Shown here one piece after another: positions 10,401-22,400 of a stretch of DNA of 64,000 nucleotides (positions are counted from its first letter, which is position 1; each line of letters opens with the position of its first letter). The notes beneath the pieces are model-generated. The model did no database searches, was not told the DNA's origin, and was given only the letters and a program-made list of their open reading frames with translations. The stretch spans positions 5,177,201-5,241,200 of the forward strand of contig OY855905.1 of NCBI GenBank assembly GCA_963693305.1, written 5' to 3'. A program made the position numbers and the translations under genes. Source of the DNA: Meandrina meandrites (lineage: Eukaryota > Cnidaria > Anthozoa > Scleractinia > Meandrinidae).

Positions 10401-13400
10401 ACGCAGATATCTGCACAATAACAATCTTGTGGAATTAAACGGAAGTGTGTTCCATGGTCTGAAGGACTTAAAAGAACTGTGAGTAAGCGTGTTGTTACTA
10501 ACTACTTGTTCCTACAATTCCAACTGTTATTGAAGTTTGGCCATTGCTAGCAGGTTTTGATAAGAGTAAATATATAGACGTTCGGTTCTTGTTTTCTACC
10601 TACTTAAAAGAACGTGGGTTCTAGTGACAGTGTAGCCTTCTTGGGTGAAAGCACAACTTAAAGCATAGGACCGCAAACGAATGTGCTGCTAACGTAGGAT
10701 CCAACAAGGGATCTGATCAGCATAAAAATAATAAATGACAAACAATACTTCAAGGTTGATCATACTACGAGAAAAAGGAAACTCTGTGACACACCACCAC
10801 GACTAGAACCGATATAGCAGGATTGCATGCGCAACCGTGGACAGCTGTTTCGTTCTTATTGGAACTCATCAGCACAGTGTAGCTCTCTAAGGGCGCGTTC
10901 GTTTGGGAATATTCTGGAATAAGAATATATTCTGGAATATATTCCGGTTATTCTGCTCCTGGGAGCAGAATACCCGGAATGGGAATCCAAGTATTCCGGA
11001 ATAGGAAGAGCAGCCAAACGAACTCTAACTTGCATTATTCCAATTATTCTTATTCCGGATTGATCCCAAACGAACGCGCCCTAAATGAAGACAGCTAAAG
11101 AGCCAACGCAATTAGATTGCCCAATAACCCGTACACAAAATCAAGCTACGTACTTTGAACTCACTTGTCCCCCGAATCACGCACTGCCACATTACGTGTT
11201 TCGGTGGACAAGAAGACCAAAGTGTCACGATGATGTCTCACAAAGCGAAATGTCCTAAAGCTTTGGAATCGCCAGAGATAGTGAACATTAACTGGCATAT
11301 CCAATAGAACTTGCCCTCGTAGCGCAATACTAAAAAGCTGTTTCGTGGATAATTTAAATAACAACCATTGATAAAAAGGTAAAAAAGTTCATTGGTTATA
11401 CTTGTGGTGAGATCTTCAAGTTGCTTTAAACCACTCAAATTTTCAAGTAACTTTTAAATTGATTGTGGCTCTTCTAATATTGTCGTCCTGTTTTTACCTG
11501 AACGCAGGTGGTTACAGGACAACAACATCAATAAACTGCTTCCAAATGTTTTAATAGATTTGATCAGCTTGAATGAGCTGTGAGTACTGTTCTATAAATA
11601 ACTACATTTTAGTCTTGAAAAAGGGAAATCAATAACAGAAACAGGTACGTAGCAGCGACGCGTGTAGTTATACTGTCCTCAAGAGGGTTAGAGCGCTGGA
11701 CTTGTAATCTGAAGGTCCCCAGGGTTCAAATCCTCCTCCCTGCCAATACATGGATTTGTCTTCGGTGGCCCCGAATTCAACTCTCCCGCGCTTTGTAAAT
11801 AGCCAGCCAGTCAGCCTCCTACCAGTTGGGACTTTTAACAAATTTCTGTTCTATTTGTAATATTTCTTTGGTTATTTACAGTGTCCATAATTATTACAAC
11901 AATGTTAAATACTCTGGCACTGTGGTTCTGTCGCTGCTGCATTTTGCATCTGCCTTTTGCGCAACACGTCCCAATTATGTCAGCACCAGTTAGATTCCTC
12001 TGAATTCCTCTGATAAAAAATGCACTTCGCACATTGGCGCAATAGTTTAGTTTATTTTCTTGGTCGCACAAATTTACATTTACAAAAAAAAACATTTAAT
12101 AGCAAGAAAAAGAAACAAAAAACCGTGCTACGGGAGGCAGAAACAGGGCAAAGCCCCAATAGGCACGTTGAAATCGTTGAGAAATTATGAATGAGGCCCT
12201 ATTGGCCTCATGGACTAGTATAGGGTGAAGGAAATTTTAGGATAGCGTTAACTTTATGATGATCAGCATGATTTCCTAACATTCAAGACCATTGTGTTAT
12301 TCTGGTGTAACTCATAGACGGCTTTTCCTTGTTCTATCTTTTATAAATCACTAAAAAAATACTTCACTGTAGTAGGCAAATTAATTATTAATTCAAACCC
12401 TGTCGAAAGGACTTAGTGGAGATAAATCGACGTTTACCGTAAAACACTGAAATCTGCCAAAGATTGGAACATGTCGTTTCATTTCCAAAAGCAAACCAAA
12501 AATTTAAGATTGTATAACATTCACTTTGAAGCGAATATTCTGAATCTGCGTTGCATAACATCATTTGATTGTTACCCAGCGCCAAAATAAGAATTATTAA
12601 ATATGGAGTAGATTTATCTGAAGGGTCTAAGCAAATAACTGCCGATTTTATCATTACAAACACTTTCTCAGATAGTCAGATACATGCTCATGCCTCTAAT
12701 TTGAATGGTTTCTTTAAATCCTGAAAACTCGTATATTCTTTTCAGAGATCTGTCTAATAACCAACTGAAGATTTTACCACCAGGACTTTTTAGTACCCTC
12801 AAAACACTCACGAAGCTGTAAGTAGGGCTGAATTAGACGACAAACAAATATACAGGTCACCAACTGAGGAAAAATGTGTGACCGATCTGGTTTATAGCTG
12901 TTTTCTTTCAGTGCTTCTGAAGTTGTTAATAATTCTTATTTTACCAAAAATCGCATTGCAAATTCCAGAACTGCAAAACAAACAAAAGAGTAACTCATTA
13001 TTTAACGCTCAAGTTTTATTATAGTTGCAGCCCAATAGTAACAATGGTAAATATTTTTTGGTGTTTTTTGATAATCGCAAAAATTCAAATGCAGTTTTCA
13101 AGATTTTAATTATTTAAAGCTCTCTAGGTAATGAAACTATTTAAAAACATTTTATGAAAACCAGACCACCGTTATTGCCCCGAAATGCACCATGCAACGA
13201 CCACGATCTGCTTCTGAGTGCTTAATTTCATGATCGGAACCACAAATGTTAGTAAAATCAAAGATAAGCTCTGCTTTCTAAACGTCTTGCATACCTTCTT
13301 CAATGCTAGGCTTTTGCTCAATAATAAAATTGAGGATTTACCAGCAGAGATCTTTGCTAACCTAACCGCGCTAAAGACACTGTAAGTGAGACCACCAATA

Positions 13401-16400
13401 AGGACAACTAAAAAGAAAAAATTAATTTAATTTCAATGTTTTCGTATGTCAGGTCTATTCGAAATGTGTCTGTACGATTTTCTTGTTTTGTTACAGTCAA
13501 ACAGGGTGTTTTGTGCGCTGAATTTTACAATGTCTCTGCGTGATGTCCTGATATTGATTGACAATTTGCTCGAAGCAACATGCAACGTTCAGTTGCAAAT
13601 TTCCTCCAACACGTTGCCAAGCTCCGTTCAAACTTCGGGCCTGTACCGCTTTCATTTCTCCGCAGTATGAGAAAATCAACTAAAGCCAGAACATCTGGCG
13701 TTAGTTTAATTTGTTAAAACAAACATGGCTACTGATCTCGAGGTCAATCTCTTTCTACATTATGTAGGAATAACAAAATGTCAATCGCTTGGTTCATCAT
13801 GCATAAGGAATGAACTGTGTGTCGCGAACCTGAACTAGAACGATTAATACAACACGTATGAAAATAACACCTTCGTTGCAGAGAGAGAAAATAATTTTAC
13901 TGTTGACTGTTTATCAACAGGCTGCCAGAACATAACGACAGGTTGAGCTCAAATAGCAAACCCCTGATTGAAATTGAGAACATAAGCCGCAACTTACGGA
14001 GCAAATTTGAATTTTGACTGTTATAACTATTTACCAGACACTTTTAATTAAATTGGTTAGGAGACTGGACCAAAATAAACTCAAGAAGCTCCATCACAAA
14101 CAGTTTCATGGATTGGTGAACTTATATGATCTGTAAGCAAAGTCCTCTTTTGTAAGCCTTGACTGTTGCCTCTAGAGATTAGATAACCAAATAATCAAAC
14201 TTAACAGTTTTCAAATTATTTCAATCTCCCCAACGTCAACTCTTTTTTGGAATCATAATGCCACAATATCATTATAGAAGAATCTCGGCGATCCGGTCAA
14301 CAACTCACCTAAAAAATCTGACCTTTTTAAACAGGGTGGCCGCATTGAGTGGCCAATGAAGTGGCCGTGATAACAATCGAGATGACTCTCCTTAAGACCA
14401 TTGGGCGGGTTTCCAAGGCATTAGAGTTCATTCACCTTTCTGTCTGTCTGTCTGTCTGTCTGTCTGCCTGCCTGCCTGTTTGCCAGTCTGCCTTTCTGTC
14501 TTAATTTTTCTGTCTGTCTGTCTATCTGTCTGTTTGTCTGCCTGCCTGCCCTCCTGCCCTCCTGCCTCCTGCCCTCCTGCAGGCAGGCAGGCGCCTGCCT
14601 GCCTTCATGTCAGTCTGTTTGTCTCTCTGTCTGTTTAGGCCTTTCTATTCATTTTATCATGGTCTGCAGCAGAGCTATAATTCGTGTTGCCGAGTATTTC
14701 ATTAATTAATTTATTTTTTTCTGTTTGTTTAAGCTACCTTTCCGATAACAAACTTCAGAAATTGCCACGAAGAATTTTTAAAGGCCTCAAGAGCCTTTTG
14801 TCAATGTGAGTACATTTCTTTTATTCTCGTTGGAGAACACGTGCTACTGAATTTACTTAACAGTAGTCCAAACACTAGTTTCACCAATCTTCTACCAAAC
14901 AGCAAGTGATCAAAAGTAGTAGGCTTAACCTCTGTCGCATTTTTATCTTTGTTCCCCTCTATTTGTCGCAGCAACATGTTTAGCAATAAACTGAGCAGTG
15001 TTTCCACTCAAACGTTTAATGACATACCTGATTTACGGTTTCTGTGAGTATAAAAAAGATCATTACCACATACATCTTTTCGATTTTCTTTATATTCCAT
15101 TTAGTTATGAAGTATATTACGAGTTTAGGGATTTTAAAAGGATTAGACTATTTCCAATAGTGATTATGTTCACCAGATGTGGTTATACAGGTGAATGTAT
15201 GTATATTATACTTATTGGGTTAGGGAGGTAATAATACACATACACAAATTTCAGCAAGCTCATTGGTTGAGAGCACGTCAATTAATCCCAAACAGTGCAG
15301 AAATTTGAAATTGAGTGCAGAAAGTTGAAATTAAGTAGATAAGTTGATTGACAGGGAAGCCGCGAAAGTGCGCAAAACAAAATGGCGGCCGCTGTCGGAG
15401 GGTTTGGAGAGAACAAAAACAACCAATTAATGCAAAGTTAGACCGATTTAACGGAAATTATCAGTGTATAAACTAATATACTAGCAACTGGACATTTGTA
15501 CAGCACAAAATAGGCTCTACGAAACTACCAACGAGGATTTTCTTTCGCGACAACTCGTAAAGAAGGAAGATTACAAGCCTGAATTGAAGTTGCACATTTC
15601 AGCTTATTCCCATGTAACTGAATGAGGATAAAAGCACCTCATAATGCATGACAGAGCTTTAAAATTCTGTAGCAGTATTGGATTTACAAAGCTTGGCAAC
15701 TCCGTAATGTTTTAACAACGATTCGGAAAGGTAAGTGACCGAACACGCCATATTTATTTATCATCCACTTCCAGACCACAGAGAAATTTTTGTATGTGTA
15801 TTATTAACAAGTAATCACATGATTTTTCTCGTACAATTTGGGATAAATCAGCACTCGTAAATTTTTCAGGCTCGTACAATTTGGTTAGCCTTTGAAAAAT
15901 TTACTCGTGCTGTTTTATCCCAAATTGCACTCGAAATCATGTGATTACCTATACGAACACATCTTGTTCACCCACTTCTTCATCCACTTACAGAGAAATT
16001 TTTGTATGTGTATTATTTTTCTCGTGCAATTTGGGATAAATCAGCACTCGTAAATTTTTCGGGCTCGTGCAATTTGGTTAGTCTTGGAAAAATTTACTCG
16101 TGCTGATTTATCACAAATTGCACTCGAAATCATGTGATTACCTATACTAATAGTGCAGGTGATAACATGGAACCAAGTAAAATTACGGATTAATATCACA
16201 CGTGTTTTTAGAAGTTTTAGAAATTTCTAAAACTTCTATAAGCACAAGCGATATTAATCCTGAATTTTACGAGGAAAGATGTAATTACATTTTTGTGACA
16301 TAAATAACGTTCATATAAAAATTTCAAGGCGTGAAGCTAAATTTAGCCGTCGGAACGAGAACATTCCTTTCTAAAATCACACAGAAAAACAGCATGATCC

Positions 16401-19400
16401 AGCAAATTCTTACGTTAAGAACAGGATAGGGTTGGTAGCTATATAATCATTAGAACGAGCATCAGCAAATATCACCGGGGGCGCGCAAAATGAAAAAAGT
16501 CAGAAATTCTCAAATTTTGCCAGAATACTGTTTAGTAGAACTATTTTTAAAACAAATGTTTTAAAGTGGCTTGGTACAGTTTTGACGGGGTAAATGAGCT
16601 TCAGAAAAGTTTTAGCTTTCACTTATCACCGTTTGTTGCATCCAACGACCAATATTTGCGAGCAATATAGATGCCAATAAATAGGCAAAATGAATATCCG
16701 AGGGCTTAAGGGAAGACTGGGCAGTAGTAATTTCAGGGGTGTTTTTAATTAAAATCATCCCCTACGACTTTACCTCAAAGATTCTGAAATTAGATATTGG
16801 ATCAGATGAAACATTCATGCAAAATTAATTAAAACATCAGTAAGACAGATTTTTTTTTGCAAAATACGAAAATTTTCCCGATTAAAAAAAAAATAGGTCA
16901 AAATCTGTTTTACAGATTTTTTAAAAATTTTGGCTGTGGACGCGATTCAGTCCAAAAAATAATTGTGAAAGTTAAATTATGAGATGTACGGTAGGTTTTT
17001 TGATCATTTTTAAGCCGAAATCAGGTAGTAGTTAGGAATGGAGCATACTGGGACAGAATTTTGAAATCTGCCCGAGGAAAATTCAAATTCTCCCTTAATT
17101 CATCGACAAACCATACTCGGGATGAAATCCTCGATGAATTATGTATCTTAAAAGTGAATTTTAGGTTTAAAGAAATGTTTTATGAATATTAAGTATGGAG
17201 AAACAGACAGTGAAAGAGTTGAAGGCCCTTGCTAAAGAGCGTGGTATCAAAGGTTATTATAAAATGCGTAAAGCGGAGCTGATTGAGGCGACTATTAAAA
17301 TATATGGTGAAAAAAAATGTACTCACGGCAAAATAATTGAAAAAGATTGCATACACTGTGGTTTTTGCATTCACGATCGACGGCAGTACATGTGTAAAGT
17401 GTGTAATAGCGATGGTATATGCATTCACGATCAACAGCAGAAAACATGTAAAGAATGTAGAGGAATCTGTGAACATGACAAACCGAAGCGTTATTGTAGA
17501 GAGTGTAGAGGTGATATATGCCGTCACGGAAGAGTTAAATTTTACTGTAAAGATTGCGGAGGGTCACAGATCTGTATTCACAAAAAAAATAAATCTTTCT
17601 GTAAAGAGTGTGGAGGGTCACAGATCTGTATTCATGGAAGATATAAGCGACATTGTAAAGAGTGTAAAGGTGGTGGAATCTGTGAACACAACCGACGTAA
17701 ATCAGGTTGTAAAGACTGTAAAGGTAGTGAAATCTGCAAGCATAATCGAAAGAGATATGATTGTAAAGAGTGCTGTGGAAAAGGCATCTGCCCTCATGGT
17801 AAACAGAGAGCTTTCTGTAAAGATTGTGGAGGGTCACAGATCTGTACTCACGACAGACAGAAGTCAAAATGTAAAGAGTGTAACGCAACACACAGAATGT
17901 AAATTTATGACATTTGCTTTAATTAAATATTCACAAGGCTGTTAACATTAGTATTCATAACGTGTATCACGTTATGAACACGTGAAGAACAAAAGATTAC
18001 ATTCCTCTCTTCCCTGACAACATCGAAGCCTCGGAAAAAATTTTAAAATTTATCTCTGACCCGCTGGTTGTTAGGGAACTCAGGAATGCAATCTTTTGTT
18101 TTACACGTGAACAGTGATTGTATGTTAATCAGTGTCCACGTGAAATGATTACCTCATCACATGATCTTAAACTAGATCTTTAATCTATGCAAAGTATGTG
18201 ATTATTCATCGAAACATATACCAAGCTAATCCGCCAGCGATAATTGTCAATGCTGCAAGATTAATCTCATGTTTTGTTGTGTCGGGCTTAGCCGGCGTCG
18301 GTTGAGGTTCTGTGTCAGCAGCTATCGTCATAGCAGAATCGCTTGCGACCGGTTTAGGTGTCTCTTTCTTTATTACCTTCTGTTTTACCACATGAGGTAA
18401 TAAAACCTTACTCTTTCCGAGGTTATGTTTTATACCGACCGGCACGCTCTTAGAATTAACATCTGTATTCACTCCCAATTTCATGCTCGGTTCAACACGT
18501 TTCAGTCTATTGTTATAACCTATTGTGCTCTCTGTATTGATCACCATTCTCGATGGCATTAACCACGTACCGGGAGAGACGGCTAGATCGAGCTTAACTT
18601 TCGCCTCCTGTACAGCGAGTTGAAATCTCTGTACACTCTTACTTATGTCAGGCTGTTTAATCGCATCCTCAAATAACACGAGAAACTCTCGACGAGCCTC
18701 CTGAGCACTTCCCGTGTTTCCGAGAATTCCGCTTCTTACGTTTACCTGCGCACCCAATACACAGTAAACAAGCGCTTCGATAGATTGATTAAGTCTCGCC
18801 TGACCGGCGTTAGTCAATCCGTTAGATACACGAGTGAGAAAGTATTCGTACTGATTCCAAGACCCTTCATTAATTATATACTGTAAAAGATTACCTTTTG
18901 TTCCCTCTCCTCCCTCATCACTGAATTTAAAATGCCCAGGGTAATCTGCATAGGTACTCTGAGGACCGTGACCCGTTACCCAAATGTAAACCTTTCCCAA
19001 CCCGTGATTAGTACCGTAATTAAAGCGAAAGTCAGCATTGGTCGGTGCATTAAACTCTTTACGAATCCTCTCATAAGAAGGAATGTCGTATCTGTTGTCT
19101 TTTTCATTAAAGGTTGGATCACCTGGTAGAGCAACTGAACTCTGTATTCCTCCCATCTGAAATAAGATTCGTCTGATTGTGAAGTAGACGTGAAACCAGA
19201 GAACGGCTCGTATCTGCGGTGGAAGTTTGAGTTCATGGTCAGTCAAGTCGATTCCTCCCATCTTCTCCTCTAATAATAGACGAAGGCTTACCCCACAACC
19301 GGTAGTTGCACACCAAACAGCAAAGTTAAGCTGCTGCGTCCAATACTTCATATTCGGTCCGTTCAACCACTCATGTGTCTCTTTCGATGAGGTGTGTTTA

Positions 19401-22400
19401 ATTACCGTATTTGTAAAGATGTCTCTGACGGGTACAGAGAAAGAGTCTGTGGGTGTTGGATATATATTAAGTCTCTTCAACTGCTCTCTCAATCTGATGC
19501 TCTTAAGAGGAGGGTTATCATCAAAATCGATCGCAGGAATGGGTAATGAGGGTTTTGGATTAAGTGTCAACTCTTGCGGAAAATCTAAGGGAAGACCTAA
19601 CGCTTTTTTCAACTCGTCAGAGAAGTACATACTGTACTGTAATCTTTTCTTAAAGAACATATCAAACTCTGAACCATCCCTTCCGACAAATTTTACATGC
19701 TCTTCTTTATTCTCTCTATCGTATTTTTCAAATACTCGTCGGAATTTAGACAGGTCGGCATGGGGATATCGATCGAGAAATCTGTTCCACAGAGATTTAG
19801 GTTTATCGTCATCTTTCTTATCGTCATCTTTCTGATTGCTCATTTTACTTATCAATCACATGTTTTTAAATAAAGTAAGGATTATACGGAGGATCTCTAA
19901 ATGTCTCATCTATAGACAGGACTATCATGCAGTTACAACTTACTCTGACCGGGCGAGTTTTTTTAACATCTCTGCACGAATATTTTCCTCCATCTTTTTT
20001 AAATCCACCTGCGGAATCGGGGTAGGAGGAGGCTGTTTCTCATTCTTTTCTCTTATCGATCTCTTCATCTCATAATACTTTTCACACTCTTTCTTTACCA
20101 AAAGAAACTCTTCATGGCTTATCTTATTATCGGTTAACGCTTTAGAAACGACGTCTTTCACTGTGTTTATCTTCGCTTGGCAGACAGAGACGGTCTTCTC
20201 ATGCTTACTAACCTTCTTGGAGATGATCTTTGCAAGACTCGCTGTCGCTACGCTCGTTAAGGCACAGACAGCACCTACAGCTCCCAAACCGACCGATACC
20301 GGAATACCGATTCCTGTAAGTCCCGTTCCCAATCCTCCACCGCAGAGAGCGACAGACAGAGTTCCGCTGCCTGTAGACAGATTGAAAAGATAACTCCTTG
20401 CCCTCTTATACTTTTTGTACACTTTTTCACAATCATGAAGATCTTTCTCGAGAAGGGATAACCAATCTGAACACTGTTTTAATCTGAAGCTCTCTCCGGT
20501 GCCTTCGGTTGGCAACTGAGGGTATATCTCATTGTAATTATCCATTTACTTTCTATTACTCTTATTTTTAACCTGTTCAACGAAGTAGACAACAACAGCG
20601 ACTATCAACAACCACGCATTCTTTGCAAGAAAACCGATCGCCTCACCCGCTGTTTTAAATATAAAACTCGCTATCGCACCGATCATTCCGGGAAGTATCT
20701 CTCCCAACTTCTTTCCTATAGCTTTAAAACCCTTACCGACTCCTTTACCCAATCTCGACAGACCGCTCTTAAGATTAGATACGATCACACCGATCACTGC
20801 GCCGACGGCGGAGAGAACAGCGAACGCTGTGAAACCGTACTTTTTAAAGATCGCTTTGACTCTGTCTCTAAGTGACATTCTCTCCTCTATCGCTTCAACA
20901 TTTCTATCTATATTCTCTATCGCTTCGTTCTGCTGTTCGATGTCGCGAATGATGTTCTCTCTCTGACTGGGCCCGGCATCTTTAAGAGAGGATTCAAGCT
21001 CATTAATTTTCTCTGTTCTCCTCGATCTCTCTCTATATTCAGTCTCAATCACCTCCTCATTGGTAGGCCCGAGACTGTCTTTTATGGTCTTCGGTAATTT
21101 ATCGTTAGGTTCACCGTCTGTTTTGAACAGTTGGTATACCTTACCACCCTGTCTTTTAAGTCTGACTACCACTCGATCAAACTTGTCAAGTGCGGCTGTG
21201 AAAGAAGATTTAACGGGATTAACCTTAGGATACTTTCTCTTAACTCTTTCCCAAGCTTCATCTCTGTTCTCTTCTCTCTGTATAAGAGAAGTGTTATCAT
21301 CATCAATGAAAGAGGTCTCTTCATAATTGGGATTATCGAAACCTCCTCTATCTCTTCTCGATGTGGATGTCATCGGTATCATCTCTCCCTCATCATCGTC
21401 ATCACCGGGATCGTCCGGTTCAAAAGGATTATCTCTGTCAGTCTCTGTCGGGTCAACTTCCATGATTCTTTACAAGATAAGTAAAGAATCTTTAAACTTA
21501 TTATTTGCTTGATAATCTTTTTTTAATTATATATACTTACCAGTCAGAATAATCTACTCGCGACATAACCCAAAACCAACATCCCTCCACCGACGTAGAC
21601 CATCTCACCCACTCTCTGATCATCACTCGGTCGGTAGTAATCAGAGAGTTGAGGTTCTTGAAGAGAGTAATCAGGATGTGTCTGAGAGTAGAGTTTAAAA
21701 GCCTCATCAGTGTTCGAGAGATTTAAATTAGCCTGATGCTCTTCTCTCTCTTGCTGATTATACCAATCTAACAGTCTCTGTCTCTTCTCTTGGTAAGCTG
21801 CGTAATCTCTTTGGTACTTTTCCAAGGCTTTATCGTGTCGAATTCTCTCCGTGTCCGTATTCGATCCGCTAAGATACTTTGCCAAATAAGATCCTCCGAC
21901 AAAGGCTGTGGCGTTTAAAACTGCTCCTCCTATCATTAACGCAATGGTCGCCATATGAATATTATTGGTGAAACCTTTAATATCAATGAATAACCTTTAA
22001 GAGGGAAGAATTTTCTGTTTCTCCAAATACTCTTTCAAGTACATACTTCCTGACAGAACAGCGACCCATTTACCGTAGTTAACAATGCTTGATGAGGGGT
22101 CGTTTATGAACGATTCTTTCATAGCCTTCTTCGCAATGTATCCGACTCCCGCCGAGAGGCCGATCAGAACGGATGCATCAGTGACGGTCTTCACAAGTTT
22201 ATTCTCTGACATTTTTACTCTTTGAAGATTATCTTTAAATAAATCTCACAAGAATGTGTCGTAATCATTCCCCTTCTTTTTCTCCTCTTCGATTCTTTTC
22301 AACTCCCGTTCTCTTCTTACGATCATTCGGTGATTATACTCTCCGCAATCACACATTCCCCCTCCCTCAGGTATCTTAACTCCACAGGCGCAGTGTTCTT

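Larger units (their letters stand above)
15044..17026. other. 5' part of the giant intron, foldback-rich
   Basis: No exon seen. Holds two related foldback units (15811-16141) and a 28-bp perfect palindrome (16210-16237). TCAGGT at 17021-17026 is the left Polinton target duplication. Confidence 0.6.

Noticed and set aside
11685..11745. Functional tRNA-Thr gene
   Set aside because: The acceptor stem does not pair and the sequence runs into a SINE body; better explained as a tRNA-derived SINE.
13921..14012. Additional LRR exon in receptor gene 1
   Set aside because: There is an acceptor-like CAACAG, but the conserved N-x-L and L-P positions are missing and no 72-nt donor is present.
17337..17945. 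Overlapping plus and minus frames over the zinc-repeat gene
   Set aside because: They mirror the internal repeats of the real gene in other frames and have no box or start context.
19844..19855. Upstream start for the 545-aa Polinton gene
   Set aside because: It would need a TTG start; the ATG at 19843 fits the box spacing of the other genes.
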